DNA of 44,699 nucleotides. Source: Clostridium sp. N3C. Its GTDB lineage: Bacteria; Bacillota; Clostridia; Clostridiales; Clostridiaceae. Below the pieces are notes generated by a model, which was not told the DNA's origin, did not search any database, and saw only the letters and a list, made by a program, of their open reading frames with translations. This document shows, in pieces, positions 1-9,358 of this stretch (positions are counted from its first letter, which is position 1; each line of letters starts with the position of its first letter). The position numbers and the translations under genes are program-made. The stretch is taken from the NCBI RefSeq assembly GCF_900095445.1, contig NZ_FMJL01000024.1, positions 1 through 44,699 on the forward strand, in the 5' to 3' direction.

Positions 1-153
1 AACGGTGGAATAATTCACGTAGAAGCACCTATTTACAGCTCAAAAGTTATGTTATACTGCACAAGCTGTAAGAGTGCTACAAGAATTGCTCATAAGGTAT
101 TAGAAGATGGAACTAAAGTAAGAGTATGCAAGAAGTGCGGAGAAACATTCTAA
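1..153 (+). CDS. rplX: 50S ribosomal protein L24, C-terminal part (5' end outside window)
   Basis: The window opens inside this gene; 50 codons run from base 1 to a TAA at 151-153. L24 is an early assembly protein of the 50S subunit that binds 23S rRNA. The visible tail begins NGGIIHVEAPIYSS and carries two CxxC pairs (YCTSCK and VCKKCGE), the zinc-ribbon-like end seen in many Firmicute L24 proteins. The next gene is rplE after a good GGAGG site, the standard spc-operon order. The identification rests on the tail and on gene order. Confidence 0.93.
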   Translation, partial: NGGIIHVEAPIYSSKVMLYCTSCKSATRIAHKVLEDGTKVRVCKKCGETF

Positions 154-175
154 TATTTGAAAGGAGGTCAACCGA

Positions 176-721
176 ATGAGTTCAAGACTACAAGAAAAAT
201 ATATAAACGAAGTAGTTCCAGCTTTAGTAGAAAAGTTTGGATATAAAAACATAATGGAAGTTCCAAGGCTAGAAAAAATTGTGGTAAATATGGGAGTTGG
301 AGAGGCTAAGGATAATCCTAAGGTTCTTGAATCTGCTGTGAATGATTTACAGATAATCACTGGTCAGAAGCCAGTTGTTACAAGAGCAAAGAAGTCCATA
401 GCCAACTTTAAAATAAGAGAGAACATGCCAATAGGATGTAAGGTAACTTTAAGAAAGCAGAAAATGTATGAATTTGCTGATAAGTTAATGAATGTAGCTC
501 TTCCTAGAGTTAGAGACTTTAGAGGCGTTTCAGATAAAGCTTTCGATGGAAGAGGAAACTATTCCTTGGGAGTTAAAGAGCAACTTATATTCCCTGAAAT
601 AGAGTATGACAAGATTGATAAAGTAAGAGGTATGGATATAATATTTGTAACAACTGCAAAGACAGATGAGGAAGCAAGAGAATTATTAAGATTCCTCGGA
701 ATGCCATTTGTTCAGAAATAA
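176..721 (+). CDS. rplE: 50S ribosomal protein L5
   Basis: The product has 181 residues, the normal length for bacterial L5, which binds 5S rRNA and contacts the P-site tRNA in the central protuberance. The start [15 protein letters not shown] and the stretch [14 protein letters not shown] are typical of the family, as is the C-terminal [17 protein letters not shown]. The ATG at 176 follows AAAGGAGG with normal spacing. It sits between rplX and rpsN in the spc operon, 12 bases before the rpsN start. Confidence 0.97.
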   Translation: MSSRLQEKYINEVVPALVEKFGYKNIMEVPRLEKIVVNMGVGEAKDNPKVLESAVNDLQIITGQKPVVTRAKKSIANFKIRENMPIGCKVTLRKQKMYEFADKLMNVALPRVRDFRGVSDKAFDGRGNYSLGVKEQLIFPEIEYDKIDKVRGMDIIFVTTAKTDEEARELLRFLGMPFVQK

Positions 722-733
722 GGAGGGGAAACT

Positions 734-919
734 GTGGCACGTAAGGCAATAATTGAAAAGTGGAAGAAAGAGCCTAAATATCAGACAAGAGCTTATACAA
801 GATGCAGAATATGTGGAAGACCACATGCTGTGTTAAGAAAGTACGGAATTTGTCGTATTTGTTTTAGAGAGCTTGCTTATAAGGGCCAAATTCCTGGATG
901 CAGAAAAGCAAGCTGGTAA
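734..919 (+). CDS. rpsN: 30S ribosomal protein S14, zinc-binding (type Z)
   Basis: This 61-residue protein is the short, zinc-containing form of S14, a 30S head protein. The four zinc ligands are visible as Cys24, Cys27, Cys40 and Cys43 (CRIC and CRIC). It begins with GTG at 734, four bases after AGGAGGGGAA, and is read as [10 protein letters not shown]. Firmicutes often keep a second, zinc-free S14 elsewhere for zinc starvation; none is in this window. Confidence 0.97.
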   Translation: MARKAIIEKWKKEPKYQTRAYTRCRICGRPHAVLRKYGICRICFRELAYKGQIPGCRKASW

Positions 920-950
920 TAATTCATTGTAGTGAAAGGAGGCATATTTA

Positions 951-1349
951 ATGGTTATGACAGATCCTATCGCAGATTTGTTAACTCGTGTGAGAAACGC
1001 AAATACAGCGAGACATGAAATAGTAGAAGTACCTTCTTCAAAAATTAAGAAGGCTATTGTAAATATAATGCTTCAAGAAGGTTACATTAAGGACGTAGAA
1101 GAATATAATGACGGTGTTGTTCCAATGTTAAGACTTTCTTTAAAATATGGTCCAGGTAAGGAAAAGATAATTAGCGGATTAAAGAGAATATCAAAGCCTG
1201 GTTTAAGAGTTTATTGCAAGAAGGATGAAGTGCCAAAGGTATTAAATGGTCTTGGAGTGGCAATAATCTCTACTTCAAAGGGTCTTTTACCTGATAGAGA
1301 AGCTAGAAAATTAGGCTTAGGTGGAGAAGTAATCTGCTACATTTGGTAA
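951..1349 (+). CDS. rpsH: 30S ribosomal protein S8
   Basis: The product has 132 residues, standard for S8, a primary 16S rRNA-binding protein of the 30S platform. Family hallmarks include [15 protein letters not shown] at the start and [14 protein letters not shown] near the end. I chose ATG 951 (MVMTDP) because AAAGGAGG at 935-942 lies 8 bases upstream; ATG 957 would leave a long spacer. S8 is an autoregulator of the spc operon in enterics. A 276-base structured gap follows before rplF, which is unusual. Confidence 0.96.
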   Translation: MVMTDPIADLLTRVRNANTARHEIVEVPSSKIKKAIVNIMLQEGYIKDVEEYNDGVVPMLRLSLKYGPGKEKIISGLKRISKPGLRVYCKKDEVPKVLNGLGVAIISTSKGLLPDREARKLGLGGEVICYIW

Positions 1350-1625
1350 TACAAGAATAAGAGATTAATTTGAATTTAACATATTTAATTAAGATAGATT
1401 ATAGTAGCATAGAGTAGCGTGACATGAAGAATGTCACGAGTTATGCTCTAGTACTAATATACGGTTCTATTTTTAGTAGGAATAGACCAAAAGTTAAACT
1501 GATATATAAGTATCAGATTATATGTTGGAGATTTAAATCTCCACAAAAGTTTTGTATCGGAAAGATGTAAAGTAACAAAGCAAGATAATGTTTTGTACCA
1601 GATAAGTCTAACAGGAGGTGTAGTC
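1350..1625 (+). other. Structured gap between rpsH and rplF
   Basis: No ORF of note is present in this 276-base gap inside an otherwise tightly packed operon. It holds consecutive hairpins. The stem at 1418-1425/1431-1438 (CGTGACAT/ATGTCACG) is extended by 1410-1416/1444-1450 across a small internal loop. A second imperfect stem spans 1463-1488 and a perfect palindrome (TGGAGATTTAAATCTCCA) lies at 1526-1543. None is followed by a U-run, so these are not simple terminators. A leader, attenuator or RNA-processing site is possible; the function is unknown. Confidence 0.6.
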
Positions 1626-2168
1626 ATGTCAAGAATAGGAAGATTGCCGATAGCCTTACCTGCAGGAGTAACTGTTACTGTAACGCCAGACAACGTTGTT
1701 ACAGTAAAAGGAGCAAAGGGACAGTTAACTAAGGCTATGAGCAAGGACATAAAAATTGCTGTTGAAGATAATAGCGTAGTTGTTACAAGATCAAGTGATA
1801 GTAAAGAACAAAAAGCACTACATGGCTTAACAAGAGCGTTATTAAATAATATGGTAAAAGGCGTAAGCGAGGGATATCAAAAGTCTCTTGACTTGATAGG
1901 TGTAGGATATAGAGCTCAAGTTCAAGGTAAGAAGTTAGTTATGAACCTTGGATACTCTCATCCTGTAGAGATAGAAGCGGTTGAAGGTATTACCTTCGAA
2001 ACACCAGCAGCAAACAAAGTAGTTGTTAAGGGAATTGATAAAGAGCTAGTTGGTGAAGTAGCTGCAAACATCAGAAGCTGGAGAAAGCCTGAACCTTATA
2101 AGGGAAAAGGTATCAAGTATGAAAATGAAGTTATCAGACGTAAGGAAGGTAAGACCGGTAAAAAATAG
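1626..2168 (+). CDS. rplF: 50S ribosomal protein L6
   Basis: The product has 180 residues, normal for L6, which binds 23S rRNA near the sarcin-ricin loop and the GTPase centre. It begins [15 protein letters not shown] and ends with the conserved block [16 protein letters not shown] followed by RKEGKTGKK. The frame is open further upstream to 1593, but ATG 1626 is preceded by ACAGGAGGTG and matches the family start, so I use it. It is the first gene after the structured gap and is closely followed by rplR. Confidence 0.97.
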   Translation: MSRIGRLPIALPAGVTVTVTPDNVVTVKGAKGQLTKAMSKDIKIAVEDNSVVVTRSSDSKEQKALHGLTRALLNNMVKGVSEGYQKSLDLIGVGYRAQVQGKKLVMNLGYSHPVEIEAVEGITFETPAANKVVVKGIDKELVGEVAANIRSWRKPEPYKGKGIKYENEVIRRKEGKTGKK

Positions 2169-2187
2169 TTGAAAGGAGTGGACTTTG

Positions 2188-2550
2188 ATGTTTAAGAAAG
2201 AAGACAGAAGTTTCTCAAGAAAGAAGCGTCATTTGAGAGTACGTAAAAAAGTTACTGGAACTGCTGAAAGACCAAGACTTTGTGTATTCAGAAGTGAAAG
2301 AAATATTTACGCTCAAATCATAGATGATGTAGCTCAAAAGACATTAGTTGCTGCTTCTTCATTAGAAAAGGACTTTGGCGCAAAATTGGGAAGCAACAAA
2401 GAAGCTGCTAGATTAGTTGGTCAAATGGTAGCTAAGAGAGCAATTGAAAAAGGTATTAAATCAGTTGTTTTTGATAGAGGTGGATATATTTATCACGGAA
2501 GAGTTCAAGAACTTGCTGAAGGAGCAAGAGAAGCTGGCTTAGAATTCTAG
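2188..2550 (+). CDS. rplR: 50S ribosomal protein L18
   Basis: The product has 120 residues. L18 binds 5S rRNA together with L5. The basic N-terminus ([20 protein letters not shown]) and the C-terminal [20 protein letters not shown] are diagnostic. A TTG lies one codon upstream at 2185, but ATG 2188 fits the GAAAGGAGTG site and is preferred. It is followed 14 bases later by rpsE. Confidence 0.97.
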   Translation: MFKKEDRSFSRKKRHLRVRKKVTGTAERPRLCVFRSERNIYAQIIDDVAQKTLVAASSLEKDFGAKLGSNKEAARLVGQMVAKRAIEKGIKSVVFDRGGYIYHGRVQELAEGAREAGLEF

Positions 2551-2564
2551 AAGGAGGGAAATAA

Positions 2565-3062
2565 ATGAGAATAGATCCTAGCACACTAGACCTTAAAGAA
2601 AAAGTTGTTAGTATAAATAGAGTTGCTAAGGTTGTTAAAGGTGGTAGAAACTTCAGGTTCAGCGCCCTTGTAGTAGTAGGCGATGAAAACGGACACGTTG
2701 GTGTAGGTATCGGTAAATCCGTAGAAATCCCTGAAGCAATAAGAAAAGGCATTGAGGATGCAAAGAAAAACTTAGTTAGTGTAGCTATAGTTGATAATAC
2801 AGTTCCTCATGCTGTAGAAGGTGTATTTGGAACAGGTAAAGTTTTAATTATGCCAGCTAGCGAAGGTACAGGAGTTATCGCAGGTGGACCTGTAAGAGCT
2901 GTACTTGAATTGGCTGGAATTAAAGACGCTAGAGCTAAATCATTAGGCTCCAATAATCCTAAAAATATGGTAAGTGCAACTATCAACGGTTTAGCATCCT
3001 TAAGGACTGCTGAACAGATTGCTAAATTGAGAGGCAAGACCGTTGAAGAGATACTAGGTTAG
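2565..3062 (+). CDS. rpsE: 30S ribosomal protein S5
   Basis: The product has 165 residues, matching S5, a 30S protein at the mRNA entry channel involved in translational accuracy and helicase activity. The N-terminal dsRBD-like half contains [21 protein letters not shown] and the C-terminal half contains [18 protein letters not shown], both family signatures. ATG 2565 follows AAGGAGGGAAATAA. The stop lies directly before the rpmD ribosome binding site. Confidence 0.97.
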   Translation: MRIDPSTLDLKEKVVSINRVAKVVKGGRNFRFSALVVVGDENGHVGVGIGKSVEIPEAIRKGIEDAKKNLVSVAIVDNTVPHAVEGVFGTGKVLIMPASEGTGVIAGGPVRAVLELAGIKDARAKSLGSNNPKNMVSATINGLASLRTAEQIAKLRGKTVEEILG

Positions 3063-3074
3063 GAGGGAAATGCC

Positions 3075-3254
3075 TTGGCTAAACTTAGATTAACTTTAAC
3101 TAAGAGTCTAATCGGAAGAAAAGCAGAACATATTACTACTGCTAAGACTCTTGGTCTTAAGAAAATAGGAAATGTAGTAGAACATGAGGATACTCCTCAA
3201 ATAAGAGGTATGGTAAATAAAATTAACTATTTAGTTAAGATTGAAGAAGTATAA
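3075..3254 (+). CDS. rpmD: 50S ribosomal protein L30
   Basis: This 59-residue gene starts with TTG at 3075, after AGGAGGGAAATGCC, and reads [16 protein letters not shown]. The ATG at 3070 is out of frame and closes after a few codons. The conserved [20 protein letters not shown] block identifies L30, a small 50S protein. It has the expected place between rpsE and rplO. A 59-base gap to rplO contains no recognisable terminator. Confidence 0.96.
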   Translation: MAKLRLTLTKSLIGRKAEHITTAKTLGLKKIGNVVEHEDTPQIRGMVNKINYLVKIEEV

Positions 3255-3313
3255 TAAATGAAGATAGACTGTTTGGTCTGTAATGCAGGAATAATAACAG
3301 GAGGTGTAAACTT

Positions 3314-3754
3314 ATGAAACTTCACGAGTTGCAACCAGCTTTTGGTGCTAAAAAATCACCAAAAAGAGTTGGTAGAGGAACCGGTTCTGGATTAGGCAGA
3401 AACTCTGGTAAGGGTGAAAAAGGTCAGAATGCAAGAACTGGCGGCGGAGTTAGACCAGGATTTGAAGGTGGTCAGATGCCTTTATATAGAAGACTTCCTA
3501 AGAGAGGTTTTACAAATATATTTGCTAAAGAATATGCAGTAATCAACATAGATAGATTAAATGTTTTTGAAGATGGAGCAGTTGTGACACCAGAAGTATT
3601 ACTTGAAAAAGGTATAGTAAGCAAACTATATGACGGAGTTAAAATACTAGGTAATGGAGACTTGAATAAGAGATTGACAGTAAAAGCAACTAAATTTTCA
3701 AAAACAGCTGCTGAAAAAATTGAGGCTGCTGGAGGAAAAGTTGAGGTGATTTAA
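3314..3754 (+). CDS. rplO: 50S ribosomal protein L15
   Basis: The product has 146 residues. L15 is a late-assembly 50S protein with a long glycine/basic N-terminal extension, visible here as [17 protein letters not shown] and [23 protein letters not shown] 3314 follows AACAGGAGGTGTAAACTT. Only 2 bases separate its stop from the secY start, so the secY ribosome binding site lies inside the end of rplO, consistent with translational coupling. Confidence 0.97.
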   Translation: MKLHELQPAFGAKKSPKRVGRGTGSGLGRNSGKGEKGQNARTGGGVRPGFEGGQMPLYRRLPKRGFTNIFAKEYAVINIDRLNVFEDGAVVTPEVLLEKGIVSKLYDGVKILGNGDLNKRLTVKATKFSKTAAEKIEAAGGKVEVI

Positions 3755-3756
3755 TA

Positions 3757-5040
3757 ATGCTGTCAACTCTCAAAAATGCCTTCAAGGTACCTGAACTTAA
3801 AAAGAGGATCTTATTTACATTATTCTTGATTGCGGTATATAGGCTTGGAAGCCATATACCCGTTCCAGGAATAAATAGAGAACTCCTAAGCAGTGCTATG
3901 GAGAATAATGAAAATACATTTTTAGGTTTATATAACTTAATGACCGGTGGAGCTATTAGCCAATTTAACATATTTGCTATGGGAGTTGTACCATATATCA
4001 ATGCCTCCATTATTATGCAATTACTTACTGTTGCTATTCCATATTTGGAGCAGTTAAGTAAAGAAGGTGATGATGGAAGAAAGAGGCTGCAGAAATATAC
4101 AAGAAATGTAGCCATTGTACTTGGTCTAATTCAAGCATACACTACCTATATTATAATTAGGAATTTCAACGGAATTGCAGATGATTCTGCTATAAATGTA
4201 TTTTTGATTGTAATTACATTATCAACAGCTTCTTCATTCTTGATGTGGCTTGGTGATGTTATTACTGTTAAAGGCTTAGGAAATGGTGTTTCTCTATTAA
4301 TATTTATCAATATTTTGTCTAGATTCCCTGATACTATTGCAAGAATATTTGTATCATATAATACTAAGACAATAAATTTAGTTCAATTAATAGTGTTTAT
4401 CATAGTAGCTATTGCTATGATAATTTCTGTAATAATTATGAGCATGGCAGAAAGAAGAATAAGTGTTCAATATGCTGGCAAAACTGTAGGTAATAAATCT
4501 TTTAAAGGACAATCATCTCATATACCTTTTAATTTAACTGCAACTGCAGTTATTGCTATTATATTTGCTGTGTCTGTTATGAATTTCCCAGCGACAATTG
4601 CTCAGTTTTTCCCAAAAAAAGCTTGGGCTACTTTCATAACCGATAACGCTTGGAGTCCTTTTAATGATAAATCAGTTTTATATCCAATATTATATGCTAT
4701 ATTAGTTATATTCTTCTCATGGTTCTATGCAGAAATTTACTTCAAGCCAGAAGAAATGGCTGAGAACATATATAAATCAGCAGGATTTATTCCCGGGATC
4801 AGACCAGGAAAGCCTACTGCTAAACATATCTCTAAAGTATTAACAAAGGTTGCTATTATTGGGGGAGTATTTGCTACTATAATTGCAATAGTGCCTGTTA
4901 TAGTACAAAATTATACTTCATTTAAAAATATTTCTCTTGGAGGAACCTCAATATTGATTATGGTAAGCGTAGCTATGGAAACCGTTAGAACTTTAGAGTC
5001 CCAGCTTGTAATGAGACATTACCAAGGATTCTTAAAGTAA
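3757..5040 (+). CDS. secY: Preprotein translocase subunit SecY
   Basis: The product has 427 residues with about ten hydrophobic membrane segments. SecY forms the protein-conducting channel of the plasma membrane with SecE and SecG, driven by SecA. Family marks are YRLGSHIPVPGI near the N-terminus, the plug region FNIFAMGVVPYINASIIMQL, and YYAEIYF-like and KPEEMAENIYKSAGFIPGIR segments towards the C-terminus. ATG 3757 is preceded by GAGGTGAT inside rplO. It occupies the standard place at the end of the spc-type gene block, before adk. Confidence 0.97.
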   Translation: MLSTLKNAFKVPELKKRILFTLFLIAVYRLGSHIPVPGINRELLSSAMENNENTFLGLYNLMTGGAISQFNIFAMGVVPYINASIIMQLLTVAIPYLEQLSKEGDDGRKRLQKYTRNVAIVLGLIQAYTTYIIIRNFNGIADDSAINVFLIVITLSTASSFLMWLGDVITVKGLGNGVSLLIFINILSRFPDTIARIFVSYNTKTINLVQLIVFIIVAIAMIISVIIMSMAERRISVQYAGKTVGNKSFKGQSSHIPFNLTATAVIAIIFAVSVMNFPATIAQFFPKKAWATFITDNAWSPFNDKSVLYPILYAILVIFFSWFYAEIYFKPEEMAENIYKSAGFIPGIRPGKPTAKHISKVLTKVAIIGGVFATIIAIVPVIVQNYTSFKNISLGGTSILIMVSVAMETVRTLESQLVMRHYQGFLK

Positions 5041-5062
5041 TTGATATTTGGGGATGAATAAA

Positions 5063-5716
5063 TTGAGAATTGTATTAATGGGACCTCCAGGAGCAGGTAA
5101 GGGAACGCAAGCTAAGTTAATAAGTTTAAGATATGACATACCGCATATATCTACTGGAGATATATTTAGAAAAAATATTTCTAGGCATACTGGCTTGGGG
5201 TTACAGGCAAAGGAATATATAGAGAATGGTGACTTAGTGCCAGATTCTATTACTATATCTTTAGTACTGGAAAGACTTAGCCAAGGAGATTGTCAAAAGG
5301 GATTTCTATTAGATGGATTTCCGAGATCTCTTGACCAGGCTAAGGCTCTTGACCAGTACTTAGAAGGATTGGGGAATAAGCTTGATGCAGTGGTACTAAT
5401 TGATGTGTCAAGTGAATTTATTCTCGATCGAATGACTGGCAGAAGGAGCTGCCCTGTTTGTGGTGCTAGCTATCACATAAAGTATAATCCTCCTGCAACA
5501 CCAGGAAAATGTGATGTGTGTGGTAACAGTATTATTCACCGTGAAGATGATACTGAGGAAACTCTTAAAGAAAGATTGGAAGTATATCTGTCTCAAACCT
5601 CTCCTTTAGTGGGATATTATGAAAATAAAGATATATTGTTTAAAGTGGATGGCAGTAAAGACATTGACCTAGTTTTTGAAAATATATCAAAGGTTTTAGA
5701 AGATACTAAAAAATGA
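5063..5716 (+). CDS. adk: Adenylate kinase
   Basis: Adenylate kinase interconverts ATP + AMP and two ADP. The P-loop is [10 protein letters not shown] at residues 7-16. The LID domain carries four cysteines (CPVC and CDVC), the zinc-binding form found in Gram-positives. I prefer TTG 5063 because GGGGATGA lies at normal spacing and it gives 217 residues beginning [10 protein letters not shown], matching family length. The frame also offers ATG 5054 and TTG 5048, which have no convincing ribosome binding site. It follows secY by 22 bases. The next expected gene, map, is absent. Confidence 0.95.
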   Translation: MRIVLMGPPGAGKGTQAKLISLRYDIPHISTGDIFRKNISRHTGLGLQAKEYIENGDLVPDSITISLVLERLSQGDCQKGFLLDGFPRSLDQAKALDQYLEGLGNKLDAVVLIDVSSEFILDRMTGRRSCPVCGASYHIKYNPPATPGKCDVCGNSIIHREDDTEETLKERLEVYLSQTSPLVGYYENKDILFKVDGSKDIDLVFENISKVLEDTKK

Positions 5717-6075
5717 AGTTGAACAAGGTATATCTTTAAGACATAAAGCTTATTGGTAAGGCTATATGCATACTCTTGCAGCAATATAAGAGGTAGTGAA
5801 GCCTAGTTTTACAACTGCACAAAATAGCAACTGTAGAATAAATATATAACTATGATAAGTAAATCAAGTTTTTGAAGTATAATATTGCCTCTATAAATAT
5901 AATGGTATTTTCAAAATGCTGTGCTTTCGGCAGTTGATATTTTAAGTATTAGCTGTGTTACCTAATATTAAGGTGCTAGATCTGAGCCGCCAAGTTCATA
6001 AGAGAAATACCGGATTGAAATAATTGTATAAATGCAGGCTGTACACATTATAGGGGAAGCAGTGAGGTGAAGGCT
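5717..6075 (+). other. 359-base gap where map is normally found
   Basis: No significant ORF on either strand and no convincing methionine aminopeptidase remnant was seen by eye. In many clostridia the order is secY-adk-map-KOW gene-infA, so this is where map would be expected. The stretch is AT-rich with stops in all frames. There is some weak self-complementarity, for example AAAAT...ATTTT around CTGTGCTTTCGGCAG near 5915-5942. It could be a decayed gene, a leader RNA for the infA group, or plain spacer. Confidence 0.6.
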
Positions 6076-6345
6076 TTGAATAAGGAAGAGCTATTAGGCA
6101 GAGTGGTACTTTCAACAGCTGGAAGAGATAGCGGTAAGTTGTATATAATAATGGACGTGATTGATGATAACTATGTACTATTGACAGATGGAAAGTTGAG
6201 GCCTGAGAGTAAACCAAAGAAAAAAAAGTTGAGGCATCTGCGCTTTACTGATATAATAGCTGAGGAGATAAAGAAAGACATTTTATCAGGAAAAAGGTTG
6301 AATGATTCAGCCATAAGAAGTTTTTTGCAGTTAAATGGCATATAA
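6076..6345 (+). CDS. KOW-domain RNA-binding protein (L14e-like) of the ribosomal cluster
   Basis: The product has about 89 residues and begins with a KOW-like segment: ELLGRVVLSTAGRDSGKLYIIMDVIDDNYVLLTDGK. A lysine-rich stretch (KPKKKKLRHLRF) follows. Small proteins of this type are commonly encoded between map and infA in clostridia and are annotated as RNA-binding or L14e-like; the exact role is unproven. I prefer TTG 6076 because GAGGTGA at 6064-6070 is correctly spaced; GTG 6067 is an in-frame alternative. It is followed closely by infA. Confidence 0.85.
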   Translation: MNKEELLGRVVLSTAGRDSGKLYIIMDVIDDNYVLLTDGKLRPESKPKKKKLRHLRFTDIIAEEIKKDILSGKRLNDSAIRSFLQLNGI

Positions 6346-6363
6346 AGGAGGTTTGATTACCTT

Positions 6364-6582
6364 ATGTCAAAAGAAGATGTAATTGAAATGCAAGGTACTG
6401 TATTAGAAGCTTTACCAAATGCAACTTTTTTAGTAGAATTGGAAAGTGGCCATAAAATATTAGGTCATATATCTGGAAAATTAAGAATGAATTTTATTAG
6501 AATTCTTCCAGGTGATAAAGTTACAGTAGAACTTTCTCCATATGATCTTACTAGAGGAAGAATTACCTGGAGAGCTAAGTAA
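6364..6582 (+). CDS. infA: Translation initiation factor IF-1
   Basis: The product has 72 residues, the normal length for IF-1, an OB-fold protein that occupies the ribosomal A site during initiation. Conserved segments include [29 protein letters not shown] and RITWRAK at the end. The ribosome binding site AGGAGG (6346-6351) is about 12 bases from the ATG, longer than usual, but the family start is unambiguous. rpmJ follows, as in most Firmicutes. Confidence 0.97.
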   Translation: MSKEDVIEMQGTVLEALPNATFLVELESGHKILGHISGKLRMNFIRILPGDKVTVELSPYDLTRGRITWRAK

Positions 6583-6585
6583 TAA

Positions 6586-6711
<126 letters not shown>

Positions 6712-6730
6712 TACTCTTAACCGGTTATTT

Positions 6731-6776
6731 AGTTTTGGGAGCGGCTGTAGTAGTTTTATAACTACTAACCAAAACT
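6731..6776 (+). promoter_or_regulatory. Two-tiered hairpin upstream of rpsM (candidate leader)
   Basis: The outer stem AGTTTTGG (6731-6738) pairs with CCAAAACT (6769-6776). Inside it, TAGTAGTT (6748-6755) pairs with AACTACTA (6760-6767) around a TTAT loop, leaving GAGCGGCTG unpaired. There is no U-run, so it is not a classical terminator. It lies 53 bases before the first gene of the rpsM-rpsK-rpsD-rpoA-rplQ block. An S4-responsive or other leader is an inference, since S4 autoregulates the equivalent alpha operon in E. coli. Confidence 0.5.
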
Positions 6777-6829
6777 TTATATAAATTTAATAGAACTATA
6801 GATGCAAAACCTAGGAGGTGTAAATTTTA

Positions 6830-7198
6830 ATGGCAAGAATTGCTGGTGTAGATATACCAAAAGAGAAGAGAGTTGAGATTGGACTTACTTATATATATGG
6901 AATTGGTCTACCAACTTCTCGAAAGATTCTGGCTGAAACCGGAGTAAACCCAGATACTAGAGTAAAAGACTTAACTGAAGAAGAAGTTAATAAGTTAAGA
7001 GATTATATCAAGAATATTAAGGTTGAAGGCGACCTAAGAAGAGATGTTGCTTTAAGCATAAAGAGACTTATAGAAATAGGTTGCTACAGAGGAATTAGAC
7101 ATAGAAAGGGCCTTCCAGTAAGAGGACAAAGAACTAAGACTAATGCAAGAACTAGAAAAGGTCCAAAGAGAACAATCGCTGGTAAGAAAAAGAAGTAG
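6830..7198 (+). CDS. rpsM: 30S ribosomal protein S13
   Basis: The product has 122 residues. S13 lies in the 30S head and forms inter-subunit bridges. The start [21 protein letters not shown] and the C-terminal [19 protein letters not shown] are diagnostic, and the last residues are strongly basic (GKKKK). ATG 6830 follows CTAGGAGGTGTAAATTTTA. It opens the alpha-type block ending with rplQ. Confidence 0.97.
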   Translation: MARIAGVDIPKEKRVEIGLTYIYGIGLPTSRKILAETGVNPDTRVKDLTEEEVNKLRDYIKNIKVEGDLRRDVALSIKRLIEIGCYRGIRHRKGLPVRGQRTKTNARTRKGPKRTIAGKKKK

Positions 7199-7213
7199 TA
7201 AGGAGGGAATAGA

Positions 7214-7609
7214 ATGGCAGCTCAAAAGTTGAAAAAGGTAAGAAGAAGAAAAGAAAGAAAAAATGTTGAGCATGGAGCAGCTCATATTAAGTCAACTTTC
7301 AACAATTCAATAGTTACAATAACTGACAGCGTAGGAAATGCACTTTCTTGGTCTAGTGCTGGAGCTCTTGGCTTTAGAGGTTCAAGAAAGAGTACTCCTT
7401 TTGCTGCTCAGATGGCAGCTGAAACAGCAAGTAAAGCAGCAATGGAACATGGCTTGAAAACTGTTCAGGTATTTGTTAAAGGCCCAGGAGCAGGTAGAGA
7501 GGCTGCAATAAGAGCCCTTCAAGCTGCTGGTTTAGAAATAACAATGATCAAGGATGTTACTCCTATACCACATAATGGATGCAGACCACCAAAAAGAAGA
7601 AGAGTATAA
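7214..7609 (+). CDS. rpsK: 30S ribosomal protein S11
   Basis: The product has 131 residues. S11 is a platform protein near the E site. Family signatures include [30 protein letters not shown] and the C-terminal [15 protein letters not shown]. The N-terminus is very basic ([11 protein letters not shown]). ATG 7214 has AAGGAGGGAATAGA upstream, directly after the rpsM stop. Confidence 0.97.
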   Translation: MAAQKLKKVRRRKERKNVEHGAAHIKSTFNNSIVTITDSVGNALSWSSAGALGFRGSRKSTPFAAQMAAETASKAAMEHGLKTVQVFVKGPGAGREAAIRALQAAGLEITMIKDVTPIPHNGCRPPKRRRV

Positions 7610-7636
7610 TTATAGAAGCAACAGGAGGTGTAGATT

Positions 7637-8257
7637 ATGGCAAGATATACTGGCGCTGTATGTAGACTTTGCAGAAGAGAAGGTATGAAACTTTTCTTAA
7701 AAGGCGACAGATGTTATACAGATAAATGTGCAATAGCTAAAAGAAATTCCGCACCAGGTCAGCACGGTGCAAACAGAAAGAAGTTATCAAACTACGGACT
7801 TCAATTAAGAGAAAAGCAGAAGGCAAGAAGAATCTACGGAATCCTAGAAGGTCAGTTCAGAACTTACTATGAAAAGGCTGATAGACTAAAAGGAATCACA
7901 GGTGAAAACTTGCTAAGATTACTAGAAATGAGATTAGATAATGTAGTTTATAGATTAGGATACGGAGATTCTAGAAAGGAAGCAAGACAGCTTGTTACTC
8001 ATGGACATTTCTTAGTAAATGGTAAGAAAGTAGATATTCCTTCTTATCAAGTATCTGTTAATGATGTTATAACAGTTAAAGAGAAGAGCAGACAAAAAGA
8101 AATGTTCAAAGCATTTGCTGAAAATCCAAAAACTCTTCCAAATTGGTTGAGCGGAAATCCAGAAAACTTTGAAGGAAAAGTAATTGCTGAGCCATCAAGA
8201 GCTGATATTGATGTTCCAATTAACGAAACACTAATCGTTGAGTTATACAGCAAGTAA
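7637..8257 (+). CDS. rpsD: 30S ribosomal protein S4, zinc-binding form
   Basis: The product has 206 residues. S4 is a primary 16S rRNA-binding protein and, in several bacteria, a translational autoregulator. The N-terminal cysteines Cys9, Cys12, Cys26 and Cys31 form the zinc site of the C+ class. The S4 RNA-binding domain lies around residues 95-160 ([20 protein letters not shown]). ATG 7637 follows ACAGGAGGTG. Here rpsD is inside the alpha block, as in clostridia, unlike Bacillus subtilis where it is separate. Confidence 0.97.
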   Translation: MARYTGAVCRLCRREGMKLFLKGDRCYTDKCAIAKRNSAPGQHGANRKKLSNYGLQLREKQKARRIYGILEGQFRTYYEKADRLKGITGENLLRLLEMRLDNVVYRLGYGDSRKEARQLVTHGHFLVNGKKVDIPSYQVSVNDVITVKEKSRQKEMFKAFAENPKTLPNWLSGNPENFEGKVIAEPSRADIDVPINETLIVELYSK

Positions 8258-8398
8258 TAATTAATTCATATTGAGGAATTAACATTGAATGGCTTAGTTT
8301 GAGATATATACAGCTAAGTAAATAGTTCAAACTTGGCAAAAATGAATCAGTTGCCCTCAAAATAAGGTTGCCATTTAATTAATAAGGAGGGTTTGTGA
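8258..8398 (+). other. Gap between rpsD and rpoA with small hairpins
   Basis: This 141-base gap has no ORF. It shows short complementary pairs, GCTTAG...CTAAGT around 8292-8320 and GGCAA...TTGCC around 8336-8357, with no U-run. I see no consensus sigma-A promoter. It may be a processing or leader element for rpoA, but that is only an inference. Confidence 0.4.
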
Positions 8399-9346
8399 AT
8401 GTTAGAGATAGAAAAGCCAAAAATAGAATGTGTAGAATCTAGTGAAGATGGCACATATGGCAAGTTTGTAGTTGAGCCCCTTGAGAGAGGTTATGGAATT
8501 ACCTTAGGTAATGCCTTAAGGAGAATTCTTCTCTCATCCTTGCCAGGTGTTGCGGCACATGCGGTAAAAATAGATGGAGTTTTACATGAATTTTCTACAA
8601 TTCCAGGGGTAAAGGAAGATGTTCCTGAATTAATACTTAATATAAAATCCCTGGCTCTGAAAATGCATGGTGAAGGTCCTAAGACTATTACTATTGAAGC
8701 TGAAGGACCCGGAGAAGTTAAGGCCGGTGACATTAAAACTGACGGCGATATAGAAGTTGTAAATAAAGACTTACATATTGCTAGCCTTGACGAAGATGGA
8801 AAATTGTATATGGAAATAATGGTTAATAGTGGTAGAGGATATGTATCTCAAGCAAAAAATAAAAGAGAAGACTATCCAATATCCACAATTCCCGTTGATT
8901 CCATATATACTCCGGTAAAGCGAGTTAACTTTACTGTAGAAAACACAAGAGTAGGTCAGATTACAGATTATGATAAGCTAACTTTAGAAATATGGACTAA
9001 TGGAACTATCCAGACAGATGAAGCTATTAGCTTATCAGCCAAAATTTTAATTGAGCATTTCAAATTATTTATGACTCTAACAGACCACGCTAATGATGTA
9101 GAAATTATGGTAGAAAAAGAAGAAGACAAGAAAGAAAAAGTTCTTGAGATGACTATCGAAGAGCTTGATTTATCTGTCCGAAGCTACAACTGCCTAAAGA
9201 GAGCAGGTATAAATACTGTTCAAGAATTAACCGAGAGAACTATAGAAGATATGATGAAGGTTAGAAATCTTGGTAAGAAGTCATTAGAAGAAGTAGAAAA
9301 GAAACTTAGTGATCTTGGGTTGAGTTTAAAAGAGAGCGAAGAGTAA
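8399..9346 (+). CDS. rpoA: DNA-directed RNA polymerase subunit alpha
   Basis: The product has 315 residues, standard for bacterial alpha. The N-terminal domain (about 1-230), which dimerises and nucleates beta/beta-prime assembly, contains [20 protein letters not shown]. The C-terminal domain (about 250-315), which contacts UP elements and activators, contains [16 protein letters not shown] and [18 protein letters not shown] 8399 follows AAGGAGGGTTTGTGA. rplQ follows 12 bases later. Confidence 0.98.
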   Translation: MLEIEKPKIECVESSEDGTYGKFVVEPLERGYGITLGNALRRILLSSLPGVAAHAVKIDGVLHEFSTIPGVKEDVPELILNIKSLALKMHGEGPKTITIEAEGPGEVKAGDIKTDGDIEVVNKDLHIASLDEDGKLYMEIMVNSGRGYVSQAKNKREDYPISTIPVDSIYTPVKRVNFTVENTRVGQITDYDKLTLEIWTNGTIQTDEAISLSAKILIEHFKLFMTLTDHANDVEIMVEKEEDKKEKVLEMTIEELDLSVRSYNCLKRAGINTVQELTERTIEDMMKVRNLGKKSLEEVEKKLSDLGLSLKESEE

Positions 9347-9358
9347 GGAGGTATAGAC

